A DNA stretch of 64,000 nt. Origin: Streptomyces spongiicola (GTDB taxonomy: Bacteria > Actinomycetota > Actinomycetes > Streptomycetales > Streptomycetaceae). A model generated the notes under the pieces. That model saw nothing but the letters and a program-made list of their open reading frames with translations, had not been told where the DNA came from and made no database searches. The translations under genes were made by a program, and so were the position numbers. Shown one piece after another: positions 48,794-57,220 of the stretch; within the stretch, counting starts at the first letter, position 1; each line of letters opens with the position of its first letter. The stretch spans positions 4,923,501 through 4,987,500 of the forward strand of contig NZ_CP029254.1 in the NCBI RefSeq assembly GCF_003122365.1, given 5' to 3'.

Positions 48794-49354
48794 TCAGACC
48801 GGCCGGCTGCCGCTCCTGCGGGACGCATGGCTCACGAACCCGGCACCGACCACGAGGAACAGCGTGCCTCCGACCAGATACGGCGTCGTGTCCACGCTGC
48901 CCGTGTCGGCCAGCGCCAGGCCCTGCTCTTCGCCCCGCGGTTCCCCGGCGCCCGTCGGCGCACCGTCCGCGGCCGGGACGTCCCCCGCCACACCGGAGGG
49001 GGACACGGCCGGGGAACCGCCCGCCGCACCCGCGTCGCGTGCGCCGTCTTCCCTGCCTCGGCCGCCTTCCCCGCCTCCGGCGTCTTCCCCGCCTCCGCCG
49101 CCTCCGCCGCTTTCGCTGCCTTGGCCGCCTTCCCCGCCTTCGGCGCTCTCGCCGTCCTCGGCACTCTCCTCGTCTTCGGCAGTCTCGGCGCGTTCGCCGT
49201 CTTCGACGCCGGAAGCGGAAGCTCCGGACCGGGATTGATCCGGCTGTCCGTACTCACCGTCCGCCGTCGCGTTCGCCGAGGGCACGAACCACAGCGCGCA
49301 GAGCAGGGAACCGGCGGCTGCGGCGGTCAGCAGCGGTCGGAGGGCGACGGACAC
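48794..49354 (-). CDS. LAXTG sortase-anchored surface protein with acidic stalk
   Basis: A 186-residue cell-surface protein. Residues 1-30 form a Sec signal peptide ending near SANA. A long low-complexity stalk follows, rich in Glu, Asp, Gly and Ser (EDGERAETAEDEESAEDGES and similar). Near the C-terminus stands LALADTG, i.e. an LAXTG sorting motif of the type used by class E sortases in high-GC actinobacteria, then a hydrophobic helix TPYLVGGTLFLVVGAGFV and the basic tail SHASRRSGSRPV. This three-part signal is diagnostic for covalent attachment to peptidoglycan. GTG 49354 is the start, with AAGGGGG upstream. It is the first gene of a run that leads to the two-component system. Confidence 0.83.
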   Translation of the reverse strand: MSVALRPLLTAAAAGSLLCALWFVPSANATADGEYGQPDQSRSGASASGVEDGERAETAEDEESAEDGESAEGGEGGQGSESGGGGGGGEDAGGGEGGRGREDGARDAGAAGGSPAVSPSGVAGDVPAADGAPTGAGEPRGEEQGLALADTGSVDTTPYLVGGTLFLVVGAGFVSHASRRSGSRPV

Positions 49355-49475
49355 GGGAAAACGATCCCCCTTGTGGCAGCGGTGAGTTGACCGCGTGAGG
49401 CGATACTCCGGCGATGCTAATGAACACAGCGGGTCGCAGGAAAGTCGGGAGGCCCCGCACTCTAGTCTCCGTCGT

Positions 49476-49841
49476 ATGACCCCTTCTGAGACATCACGCT
49501 ATGTGCGGCTACACGTCGAATTGGTGCTGGAGGTGGCCGAACCGGAAGAGCTGACCGGGGCGGCCCTCGACCGTGTCGAGACCGACGAACTCATGCCCGA
49601 GGAGGAGCGTGCGCACGCCTCGTCGTCGGTGCGCGACGACGCCGCGGAGGCCCTCGCGTATCTCGTCGACCCCTTCGACCTGATCGGCGACGTTCCCGGC
49701 GTGGAACTCGCCCAGGCCTCGTGGAGCTGCGAGCAGGTCGACTACGACCCCGATGCCGGCGACTGGGATATCGACGAGGAAGATGGGGAGACGGACGAGG
49801 ACGGTCGGGGCGACGGGACGGAACCCGCACGCCACCCGTGA
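49476..49841 (+). CDS. Acidic hypothetical protein
   Basis: A 121-residue, strongly acidic cytoplasmic protein of unknown function. It begins TPSETSRYVRLHVELVLEVA, has a conserved-looking centre (AEALAYLVDPFDLIGDVPGV, ELAQASWSCEQVDYDPDAGD) and ends in an Asp/Glu-rich tail. ATG 49476 is the first good start downstream of the divergent surface-protein gene. I do not recognise a characterised domain. A 9-bp repeat field begins right after the stop codon and appears to continue the acidic-codon pattern of the tail. Confidence 0.72.
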   Translation: MTPSETSRYVRLHVELVLEVAEPEELTGAALDRVETDELMPEEERAHASSSVRDDAAEALAYLVDPFDLIGDVPGVELAQASWSCEQVDYDPDAGDWDIDEEDGETDEDGRGDGTEPARHP

Positions 49842-50200
49842 GGTGACGGGACGTGACGCAACTGGACCTGACGAGCCTGATGAACCTGACGGTCCGGATG
49901 AACCAGGTGAACCGGATGAATCGGGTGGACCGGACGAACCGGACGAACCGGACGGATCGGATGGGTCGTATGCATCAGGCGGATCAGGCGGATCAGATGG
50001 ATCAGACGGACCAGATGGACCAGACGGACGGACCAGACGGATGGGCCACGCGGTTCAGCCGGGCCAGGCGGGCATCGGGCGCCGAGGGTGGCGAAACCGG
50101 GCCCGCTCCCCGTACGGCCCGCGGGGCGGCGGTGAAGGGCCGCCGGGGCGGGAACGCAGGGTGCAACCGCAACCGACGCGCCCCCGGCTGCGTCGATGAG
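49842..50200. repeat. Degenerate 9-bp tandem repeat field
   Basis: From about 49855 to 50045 the sequence is a near-continuous series of 9-mers of the form GGACNGACC/GATGAACCG. The 9-bp period keeps three frames open and creates spurious long frames on the + strand. It lies between the acidic protein gene and the L,D-transpeptidase gene. Confidence 0.85.
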
Positions 50201-50215
50201 TGGTGTTGCCCACAA

Positions 50216-50249
50216 AAACCGCCGGGAGTGGAACCAGGCCGGGCGGTTT
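50216..50249 (+). terminator. Hairpin with T-rich tail upstream of the L,D-transpeptidase gene
   Basis: AAACCGCC (50216-50223) pairs with GGCGGTTT (50242-50249) and is followed by GGGTCTTCTT. It would terminate transcription from the acidic-protein gene. Confidence 0.55.
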
Positions 50250-50302
50250 GGGTCTTCTTGACAGAGATCGCAGGTCAATCGGTGACGATGGAGAAGCGTG
50301 TG

Positions 50303-51550
50303 ATGACGGACAGCAAGCGGCGCGGACGACTGGCCGTGTCCGCCCTGCTCGGTGGAGTACTGGTACTCACGGGCTGCAGCAGCGCCGATGCCGACGGCTC
50401 TGCCGCCGAGAGCTCCACGAAGTCGCAGGAGCAGGTGGACGAGGCGGCAGCCAAGGAAACCTCGGACGCCCGAATAGTCATCTCGCCCAAGAACGGCGCG
50501 GCCAACGCCGGCATCAACAACGACGCGAAGGTCACCGTCAGCGAGGGCAAGCTCACCAAGGTGACCATGACCACCGCCGACGGCGGCGCCGTGGAGGGCA
50601 CGCTCGCCGGCGACGGCAGGAGCTGGAAGCCGAACGGCCAGCTGGAGCGCGCGACCGTCTACAAGATCTCGGCCACCGCCGAGGACGCGAAGGGCCGCGA
50701 GGCGCACGAGAACTCCTCGTTCACCACGGTCTCGCCCGACAACAGCTTCATCGGCAACTTCACCCCCGAGGACGGTTCCACCGTCGGCGTCGGCATGCCC
50801 GTCTCGATCAACTTCAACAAGGCGATCACGGACCGCAAGGCCGTGCAGTCCGGCATCACCGTCTCCTCCAGCAGCGGCCAGGAGGTCGTCGGCCACTGGT
50901 TCAACTCCCAGCGGCTCGACTTCCGCCCGGACGACTACTGGAAGGAGGGCTCCACCGTCACGCTGAAGCTGGAGCTGGACGGCGTCGAGGGCGCCGACGG
51001 AGTCTTCGGCGTGCAGCAGAAGACGGTGTCCTTCACCATCGGCCGCAACCAGGTCTCCACCGTCGACGCCGCCGCGAAGACCATGACGGTCACCCAGGAC
51101 GGCAAGACGGTCAAGACCATCCCGATATCCGCCGGCTCGCCCGAGAACCCGACCTACAACGGTCAGATGGTCATCTCGGAGAAGTTCAAGGAGACCCGGA
51201 TGAACGGGGCGACCGTGGGCTTCACGGACGACGACGGCAAGGGCGAGTACGACATCAAGGACGTCCCGCACGCCATGCGGCTGTCCACCTCCGGCACGTT
51301 CATCCACGGCAACTACTGGGGCGCCGACTCGATCTTCGGCAGTGCCAACACCAGTCACGGCTGCGTGGGCCTGAACGACGTCAAGGGCGCCGACGACCCG
51401 AAGCAGCCCGGTGCCTGGTTCTACGACAACTCGATCATCGGTGACGTCGTCGTCGTCAAGAACTCCAAGGACAAGACGATCCAGCCCGACAACGGCCTCA
51501 ACGGCTGGAACATGAGCTGGGCGGACTGGAAGGCCGGCTCGGCGGTCTGA
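50303..51550 (+). CDS. L,D-transpeptidase lipoprotein
   Basis: Makes 3-3 cross-links in peptidoglycan. The 415-residue protein has a lipoprotein signal (RLAVSALLGGVLVLTGC, lipid-bearing Cys at about residue 25), two Ig-like beta domains (residues about 50-260, with NFTPEDGSTVGVGMPVSINF and VVGHWFNSQRLDFRPDDYW) and the YkuD catalytic domain: GTFIHGNYWGADSIFG and the active-site SHGCVGL with Cys354. Architecture is that of actinobacterial Ldt enzymes such as mycobacterial LdtMt2. ATG 50303 is favoured over ATG 50288 because GGAGAAG lies between them at the right distance. A long upstream open frame is only 9-bp repeat. Confidence 0.95.
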   Translation: MTDSKRRGRLAVSALLGGVLVLTGCSSADADGSAAESSTKSQEQVDEAAAKETSDARIVISPKNGAANAGINNDAKVTVSEGKLTKVTMTTADGGAVEGTLAGDGRSWKPNGQLERATVYKISATAEDAKGREAHENSSFTTVSPDNSFIGNFTPEDGSTVGVGMPVSINFNKAITDRKAVQSGITVSSSSGQEVVGHWFNSQRLDFRPDDYWKEGSTVTLKLELDGVEGADGVFGVQQKTVSFTIGRNQVSTVDAAAKTMTVTQDGKTVKTIPISAGSPENPTYNGQMVISEKFKETRMNGATVGFTDDDGKGEYDIKDVPHAMRLSTSGTFIHGNYWGADSIFGSANTSHGCVGLNDVKGADDPKQPGAWFYDNSIIGDVVVVKNSKDKTIQPDNGLNGWNMSWADWKAGSAV

Positions 51551-51684
51551 GCCCGCCCGGAGGTCTGAGCCCGCCCGGCGGGGAATGCCGGCTTCCGAGC
51601 CCGCCCGGCTGCCGACCGGCGCCCCGCTGACCCCGGCGCCCCGCTGACCACCGGCGCCCGGGCCCCGAACACACCGGCGGCGTC

Positions 51685-51718
51685 GACGTGACCCGGTCCC
51701 TCAGGACCGGGTCACGTC
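51685..51718. terminator. 15-bp perfect hairpin overlapping the XRE gene's 3' end
   Basis: GACGTGACCCGGTCC (51685-51699) pairs with GGACCGGGTCACGTC (51704-51718) around CTCA. It lies between the convergent L,D-transpeptidase and XRE genes and includes the XRE stop codon, so it can end both transcripts. Confidence 0.85.
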
Positions 51719-52593
51719 TGCGTCCCGTGCTCGGCGGCCGCCGGGTACGCCTCCTCGTCGACGCCCCACTTCGCCAGCAGCCCCAGTGACTCCTCGGACG
51801 CCGAGCCCGGCTCCGCGTGATAGGTCACCAGGGACAGATCGTGGTCGTCGGGGACCCTCAGCGTCTCGTAGGACAGCGTCATCCCGCCCACCAGCCGGTG
51901 ATGCAGCCGCTTCGTCCCGTGCCCCTTCTCCTGCACCGTGTGAGCCGCCCACAGGGTGCGGAAGTCGTCGCTCTTCACCGACAGCTCGCCCACCAGCGAG
52001 GAGAGGTCGCGATCGTCCGGGTAGCAGCCCGCGCACAGCCGCAGCGCGCTCACCACCTCGACCGCCTTGCACTCCCAGTCCACGTACAGATCGCGCGTGC
52101 CCGGGTCGAGGAACACCATCCGTGCGAAGTTCCGCCGCTCGGGCGGCCGGGCCGCGAAGTCCCCGAACAGGGCGGACGCCATCCGGTTCCAGCCCAGGAC
52201 CTCCATCCGGCGCCCGAGGTACAGGGCCGGTACCGCGTCCATCGCGTCGATCAGCACCTGGAGCTGAGGCCGCAGCGTATGGCCCGGTCGCGAGGACCTT
52301 TTCTTCTTCTTCTGGTTCGGCTTCGCCAGATGTGTCAGATGGTCGCGCTCGGTGTCCGAGAGCCGCAGGGCCCGCGCGATCGAGTCGAGCACCTCGAAGG
52401 ACACGTTCTGCCCGTGGCCCTGCTCGAGCCGGGTGTAGTACGCCACGGACACCCCGGCCAGCTGCGCCAGCTCCTCCCGGCGCAGCCCGGGCACCCGGCG
52501 GTGGCGGCCGAAGTCGGGCAGGCCGACGTCCGCCGGCTTCAGCCGGGCCCGGCGCGAGCGCAGGAATTCACTGAGTTCGGCACGCTGGTCCAT
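51712..52593 (-). CDS. XRE-family regulator with MmyB-like ligand domain
   Basis: A 293-residue regulator of a type very common in Streptomyces. The N-terminal helix-turn-helix is visible (GLRREELAQLAGVSVAYYTR followed by LEQGHGQNVSFEVLDSIARA), and the C-terminal PAS-like MmyB domain contains QVLIDAMDAVPALYLGRRME and VLGWNRMASALFGD. These proteins often sit divergently next to the oxidoreductase gene they repress and may sense fatty-acid-like ligands. Here the divergent neighbour is an alcohol dehydrogenase, and an inverted repeat lies in the 126-bp gap. An unusual lysine cluster (QKKKKRSS) links the domains. Confidence 0.9.
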   Translation of the reverse strand: MDQRAELSEFLRSRRARLKPADVGLPDFGRHRRVPGLRREELAQLAGVSVAYYTRLEQGHGQNVSFEVLDSIARALRLSDTERDHLTHLAKPNQKKKKRSSRPGHTLRPQLQVLIDAMDAVPALYLGRRMEVLGWNRMASALFGDFAARPPERRNFARMVFLDPGTRDLYVDWECKAVEVVSALRLCAGCYPDDRDLSSLVGELSVKSDDFRTLWAAHTVQEKGHGTKRLHHRLVGGMTLSYETLRVPDDHDLSLVTYHAEPGSASEESLGLLAKWGVDEEAYPAAAEHGTQT

Positions 52594-52641
52594 ACGTCAA
52601 GTATTCAGGCTCCGGACGGCGGCAGGCGTGCCGAGCCTGAC

Positions 52642-52656
52642 CCTGCCAGTGGTAGG
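52642..52656. promoter_or_regulatory. Inverted repeat between XRE regulator and alcohol dehydrogenase
   Basis: CCTGCCA-G-TGGTAGG, 7-bp arms with one mismatch, in the centre of the divergent gap. A likely operator of the XRE regulator. Confidence 0.5.
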
Positions 52657-52719
52657 CACGGCGGACGTACGAAGAACAGAGGGCTGGGTGATCCCGGGGA
52701 GAGGCGTCAGCCTCGATCC

Positions 52720-53772
52720 ATGAGCACACAAGCGACCACTGTTCCCGCCTACGCGGCACCCGCCGCGAAGGCCCCGCTGGAGCGCACCGCCATCCCGCGG
52801 AGGGCGGTCGGTGAGCACGACGTCCTGATCGAGATCAAGTACGCCGGCGTCTGCCATTCGGACATCCACCAGGCCCGCGACGGCTGGGGCGAGGGCATCT
52901 TCCCGATGGTCCCCGGCCACGAGATCGCCGGCGTCGTCACCGAGACGGGCCCCGGGGTCACCGGGTTCGCCGTCGGGGACCGCGTCGGCGTCGGCTGCAT
53001 GGTGGACTCCTGCCGGGTCTGCGACAACTGCCGGGCCGGGCTTCAGCAGCACTGCGCCAACGGCAGCGTCATGACGTACAACGCCCTCGACAGGAGCGGG
53101 GAGCCCACGTACGGCGGCTACTCCACGCACATCGTCGTGGACGAGGCGTTCACCGTGCGGATCCCCGACGGGCTCTCCCTCGACGTGGCCGCACCGCTGC
53201 TGTGCGCCGGGATCACGGTCTACTCCCCGCTGCGCCACTGGAACGCGGGGCCCGGCGTGAAGGTCGCCGTCGTCGGGCTCGGCGGCCTCGGCCACATGGC
53301 CGTCAAGATCGCCAACGCGCTGGGGGCGGAGGTGACCGTGCTGTCCCAGTCGCTGCGCAAGAAGGACGACGGGCTGGCGCTCGGCGCCCGGCACTACTAC
53401 GCCACCAGCGACGACGCCACCTTCGAGGCCCTCGCCGGCACCTTCGACCTGATCATCAGCACCGTCTCGGCGCCGCTGCCCCTCGACAGGTTCCTGGGCC
53501 TGCTGAGGACGGACGGCACGATGGTGAACGTCGGCGCCCCCGAGGAGCCCGTCTCGCTGAACCTCTTCTCCCTGATCGGGGGCCGCAAGGCCCTCGCCGG
53601 CTCCACGATCGGCGGCATCCCGGAGACCCAGGAGATGCTCGACTTCTGCGCCGAGCACGGCCTGGGGGCCGAGATCGAGGTGATCCGCGCGGACCAGGTC
53701 AACGAGGCGTACGAGCGGGTGCTGCGCAGTGATGTGCGCTACCGGTTCGTGATCGACACCGCCACGATCTGA
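52720..53772 (+). CDS. Zinc-dependent NAD(P) alcohol dehydrogenase
   Basis: A 350-residue medium-chain dehydrogenase of the cinnamyl-alcohol-dehydrogenase/YahK type. The catalytic zinc ligands are in GVCHSDIHQARDGWG and VPGHEIAGVV, the structural zinc cysteines in CMVDSCRVCDNCRAGLQQHC, and the cofactor motif in VAVVGLGGLGHMAVKIANAL. It would reduce or oxidise aldehydes and alcohols with NADP(H) preferred in this subgroup. ATG 52720 begins the protein at MSTQATTVPAYAAPA, as in relatives. Divergent from the XRE regulator, whose operator probably overlaps the promoter. Confidence 0.95.
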   Translation: MSTQATTVPAYAAPAAKAPLERTAIPRRAVGEHDVLIEIKYAGVCHSDIHQARDGWGEGIFPMVPGHEIAGVVTETGPGVTGFAVGDRVGVGCMVDSCRVCDNCRAGLQQHCANGSVMTYNALDRSGEPTYGGYSTHIVVDEAFTVRIPDGLSLDVAAPLLCAGITVYSPLRHWNAGPGVKVAVVGLGGLGHMAVKIANALGAEVTVLSQSLRKKDDGLALGARHYYATSDDATFEALAGTFDLIISTVSAPLPLDRFLGLLRTDGTMVNVGAPEEPVSLNLFSLIGGRKALAGSTIGGIPETQEMLDFCAEHGLGAEIEVIRADQVNEAYERVLRSDVRYRFVIDTATI

Positions 53773-54085
53773 CCGCCGTCGCCCTGAGGGGCCGTGCCGC
53801 CGGAGGACCGGCCGCACGGCCCCGAGTGCTGCGGGTACCGCGGTCCCGAGCCCTGCGGGTACCGCGGTTCCGAGCCCTGCGGGTACCGAGTGCTGCGGGT
53901 ACCGCGGTTCCGAGCGCCGCGGGTATCGAGCGCCGCGGGTACCGCGGCCGGGCGGACCTGCGGGGCCCGGCACACGCACCGGCCCGTACGCCCCCGGCCG
54001 CCGCTCCGGCTCACCCGCGCGGCCCACCGCCCGGCATGGTACGAATCGGACAGTGGTCTCACGGGGCACGGCGAGTGGAGCACGC
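53773..54085. repeat. 24/16-bp repeat field before the NarL-type system
   Basis: Between 53821 and 53948 a unit CGAGCCCTGCGGGTACCGCG plus four bases (24 bp) alternates with 16-bp units that lack the last 8 bases. The rest of the gap (to 54085) is GC-rich without a gene. Confidence 0.85.
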
Positions 54086-54751
54086 GTGATCCGGGTAATG
54101 GTGGTCGACGACGAAGCCCTGATCCGCACGGGCTTCCAGCACATCCTCGACGCGGCCGACGACATCGAGGTGGTGGCCGCGGTGCCCGGCGCCGAAGCCG
54201 TCCGGACCGCCGAGGAGACCCGCCCCGACGTCGTGCTGCTGGACATCCGGATGCCGGACGTCGACGGGATCACCGTCCTCGGCGGCCTGCGCCGCCTGCC
54301 GCACCCTCCCGTCGTCGCCATGCTCACGACGTTCGACATGGACGAGTACGTGGCCACCGCCCTGCGGGCCGGCGCCGCCGGCTTCCTGCTCAAGGACACC
54401 GACCCCGAGGCCCTGCCGTTCCTCGTGCGGACCCTCGCCGACGGGGGTTCCGTCCTGTCCTCCAAGGTCACCAGGACCGTCGTCGACGGCTACCTCGACG
54501 CGGGCCCCGAGGAGACCGCCGTACGCGGAATCGCCCGGCTGACCGACCGTGAGCGCGCCGTGCTCGTGCTGATCGGCGAGGGACTGTCCAACGCCGACAT
54601 CGCCGCCCGTATGCACCTGGGCACCGGCACGGTGAAGGACCACGTCAGCGCCATCCTCACCAAACTCGAAGTGGCGGGCCGCGTCCAGGCCGCCCTGCTC
54701 GCCGAGCGGGCCGGCCTGCTCAGGCAGCCCAGGGACCAGGAGGCGCCATGA
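54086..54751 (+). CDS. NarL-family response regulator
   Basis: A 221-residue response regulator. The receiver has VMVVDDEALIRTGFQHIL, Asp53 in VVLLDIRMPDVDG and the lysine in GFLLKDTDPEALPF. The LuxR-type helix-turn-helix is LTDRERAVLVLIGEGLSNAD followed by IAARMHLGTGTVKDHVSAIL. GTG 54086 has GGAG 5-6 bp upstream; ATG 54053 would add 11 residues without domain character. Its stop codon overlaps the start of the sensor-kinase gene (ATGA), with regulator before kinase. Confidence 0.93.
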   Translation: MIRVMVVDDEALIRTGFQHILDAADDIEVVAAVPGAEAVRTAEETRPDVVLLDIRMPDVDGITVLGGLRRLPHPPVVAMLTTFDMDEYVATALRAGAAGFLLKDTDPEALPFLVRTLADGGSVLSSKVTRTVVDGYLDAGPEETAVRGIARLTDRERAVLVLIGEGLSNADIAARMHLGTGTVKDHVSAILTKLEVAGRVQAALLAERAGLLRQPRDQEAP

Positions 54752-55935
54752 CCTCCCGTCGAGTACCGCCCCCGCTGACAGACGCCGTGCTGGTCGTCGT
54801 GGCGCTGCTCGACGTCTGGGTCAACGTCACCCCGGCCGAGCCGTTCCGCATGGGCTTCGCCCTGGCAGCCGCGTTCGCGCTGGCGCTGCGCCGCCGGGTG
54901 CCGCTGCTCGTCTTCCTGATCACGCTGCCCGCCGTCGCCCTGAGCGACGCGATCTTCGCCGGACTGGCCGCCCTCTACACCCTGGCCTCGCTGTCCCGCC
55001 GCCGGACCCTGCTCGTGCTCTGCGCGCTGGCCTTCACGCTCTGCGACATGACCTCGCTGCCGTCCCCGGAGTTCGACCTGACGAAGACCGCCACCCTCAT
55101 CACCCTCGGCTACACCGCCGCCACGGCGGCCGCCCCCGTGTTCCTCGGCCAGCTCGTCCAGACCCGGCGCGACCTGTCGCTGCGGCTGGCGGAGATCTCC
55201 GAGGCCCGGGACCACGAGCGGCTGCTGACCACCCAGACCGTCCTCGCCAAGGAACGGGCCCAGCTCGCCCGCGAGATGCACGACGTGGTCTCCCACCAGG
55301 TCAGCCTGATCGCCGTACGGGCCGGAGCGCTCCAGGTCGGCACCGGAGACCCGGAGGTCAGGGACGCCGCGAGCACGATCCGCAGGCTGAGCGTGCAGAC
55401 CCTGGACGAACTGCGCCACATGGTCAGCGTGCTGCGGGCCTCCGGCGGGCGGCTCGCCGAACTGACCCCCCAGCCGTCCCTGGCGGACCTTCAGCGGCTC
55501 GTCGACGGCAGCGGTATCGAGGCCGAACTGCACACGGACCTGCCGTCCCCCGGAAACCCGCCGCACCCCCTCGCGGAACCGGGCGGGAACGGCACCGGCC
55601 CCGGTCCGGCCGACGGCACGCGGGACCCGGACGGGCTCCCGCCGACCGTCCAGCGCGCCATCTACCGCACCGTCCAGGAGGCCCTGACCAACGTCCGCAA
55701 GCACGCCCCGGGCGCCACCGCCACGGTCCGGGTGCGGCGCGACGGCGGCGCGGTCCGCGTCACGGTCACCAACACCGCCCCCACCCGGCCCGCCCTGCCC
55801 CTTCCCAGCGCCCATTACGGTCTGGTCGGCCTGCGCCAGCGTGCCGAACTCCTGGGCGGCACGTTCGACTCCGGCCCGACCGCGGACGGCGGCTACGAAC
55901 TGCGGCTGGAACTCCCGGCACAGGACCGCCGCTGA
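54748..55935 (+). CDS. NarL-type sensor histidine kinase
   Basis: A 395-residue membrane kinase of the HisKA_3 group. It has about four or five N-terminal helices (TDAVLVVVALLDVWVNV to TLITLGYTAATAAAPVFLG), a coiled dimerisation helix and the H-box ERAQLAREMHDVVSHQVSLI with His178. The ATPase part has QRAIYRTVQEALTNVRKHAP, VTVTNTAPTRP, HYGLVGLRQRAELLGG. A Gly/Pro/Asp-rich insert of about 35 residues interrupts the region between the H-domain and the ATPase domain (about residues 268-302). Co-translated with the upstream regulator. Stimulus unknown. Confidence 0.92.
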   Translation: MTSRRVPPPLTDAVLVVVALLDVWVNVTPAEPFRMGFALAAAFALALRRRVPLLVFLITLPAVALSDAIFAGLAALYTLASLSRRRTLLVLCALAFTLCDMTSLPSPEFDLTKTATLITLGYTAATAAAPVFLGQLVQTRRDLSLRLAEISEARDHERLLTTQTVLAKERAQLAREMHDVVSHQVSLIAVRAGALQVGTGDPEVRDAASTIRRLSVQTLDELRHMVSVLRASGGRLAELTPQPSLADLQRLVDGSGIEAELHTDLPSPGNPPHPLAEPGGNGTGPGPADGTRDPDGLPPTVQRAIYRTVQEALTNVRKHAPGATATVRVRRDGGAVRVTVTNTAPTRPALPLPSAHYGLVGLRQRAELLGGTFDSGPTADGGYELRLELPAQDRR

Positions 55936-56140
55936 GCGGGTCCGCTTGCGGGGGACACACCTGTTCGGCGGAGTGCGGCCGCCGCACCGGGCCGCGGTGC
56001 GCCGGCCGCACCGCGGCCGGCGACCGAGGAGCAGGCCGTCGCGCGCCCCGCGCCCCGCGCCCCGCGCGCGCCGTTCGGACGGCTGCCCTTCGCCCCCTGC
56101 GTGTACGAGCGGCGCTTCGCGGCGCAGAGGCTAGGTTCGG

Positions 56141-56180
56141 TGGCGGGACAACGCCCGAGACGTGGCGGGACAACGCCCGA
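56141..56180. repeat. Two 18-bp direct repeats upstream of the DUF4239-like gene
   Basis: TGGCGGGACAACGCCCGA occurs at 56141-56158 and 56163-56180, a 22-bp period (two helix turns). Each copy holds a GGCG...CGCC dyad. A regulatory site is possible. Confidence 0.5.
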
Positions 56181-56194
56181 AATGAGGTCGGCTT

Positions 56195-56974
56195 GTGGTG
56201 GTACTGCTCCAGGGGCACGCCTGGGTGGCCGGAGTCGTCGTCGTACTGGGAACCTCCGCCGCGGGCCTGGGGCTGCTGTTCCTCGTCCGCCGTGCCTCCG
56301 CCAGGAAGCCGTACGAACCGCACAACGCCGTGCTCGCGGGTTGCCTGGGGTTCGTCGGGACGATCTACGCGATCACCTCTGTCTTCACCATGTTCCACGA
56401 GCTGGGCGGCTACGACCGGCTTCGTCAGGACCTGCGGAAGGAGGCCTTCGTCGTCGCGTCGATCGCGATGGACAGCTCGGTCATGGGAGGCGCCGCACAG
56501 CGGGGCATCGAGGAGGCGGTCCGGTCCTACAACGAGACGGTGCTCGCCGAGTGGCCGCGCACGGCCCGCGGCGAGTTCAGTACGAGGGTCGAGACGGCGC
56601 GGAAGCAGTTGATGGGCGAACTGGCGGAGTTGCGGCCTCGGACGGAGGCGCAACGGACCTACGTCAGCGAGTCACTCAAGGCGGTCCAAGAGGCCACGGC
56701 GGGGCAGGAGTACCAGCTGTTCGTCGCCCGGAGCGGTCTGCTGGAAGCCGTCGTGTGGTGCGCCCTCCTCGTCTCGGCCGCCGCGGCACTCCTCTTCTGC
56801 TGTCTCTTCCGCCTCCGGGAATGGCGGTTGCAGGCCCTCCTGGTGGCGGTGATCGGCCTCGTCGTGGGAAGCAACCTGTTTCTCGTCCTGGACCTGAGCT
56901 ATCCCATGGCCGGTCTCCTCTCGGTCAGTCCCGACGGGTACGCCGAGGTGATGCATCTCTTCCTCAGGCGGTGA
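56195..56974 (+). CDS. DUF4239-like membrane protein
   Basis: A 259-residue membrane protein of unknown function. Two hydrophobic helices at the N-terminus (AWVAGVVVVLGTSAAGLGLL and AVLAGCLGFVGTIYAITSVF), a cytoplasmic helical middle domain of about 120 residues and two helices at the C-terminus (LLEAVVWCALLVSAAAALLF and LQALLVAVIGLVVGSNLFLV). The helix order and the VVWCALLVSAAAAL / LVLDLSYPMAGLL region match the bestrophin-like DUF4239 family. GTG 56195 is used; GTG 56198 is equally possible. It stands alone downstream of the two-component genes. Confidence 0.78.
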   Translation: MVVLLQGHAWVAGVVVVLGTSAAGLGLLFLVRRASARKPYEPHNAVLAGCLGFVGTIYAITSVFTMFHELGGYDRLRQDLRKEAFVVASIAMDSSVMGGAAQRGIEEAVRSYNETVLAEWPRTARGEFSTRVETARKQLMGELAELRPRTEAQRTYVSESLKAVQEATAGQEYQLFVARSGLLEAVVWCALLVSAAAALLFCCLFRLREWRLQALLVAVIGLVVGSNLFLVLDLSYPMAGLLSVSPDGYAEVMHLFLRR

Positions 56975-57220
56975 GGGACCCGAGAGCGCCGGCAACCGCC
57001 CACGGACCCGGCCGCCCCTGCCGGGCCCTGCGCCCCGCACGACGGTCGCGGGACGTGCTGCGGGACACGGCGAGCGCGAGCCGCTCCGCCGACCGCTCCG
57101 TATGGTGACCGCAGTCGGGGGCCATGAGCATGTGATGTCTGCTGAAGGCGGCCCGGACACCGGTCGGATCGCAGCCGCGATCGTAAGACGGCCACGGCTC
57201 GGTGCTCCTGGCCGGTCGGG

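Noticed and set aside
49853..50302. N-terminal extension of the L,D-transpeptidase rich in NRTNRTDRM-like units
   Set aside because: It is only the translation of the 9-bp repeat field; a lipoprotein signal begins right after ATG 50303.
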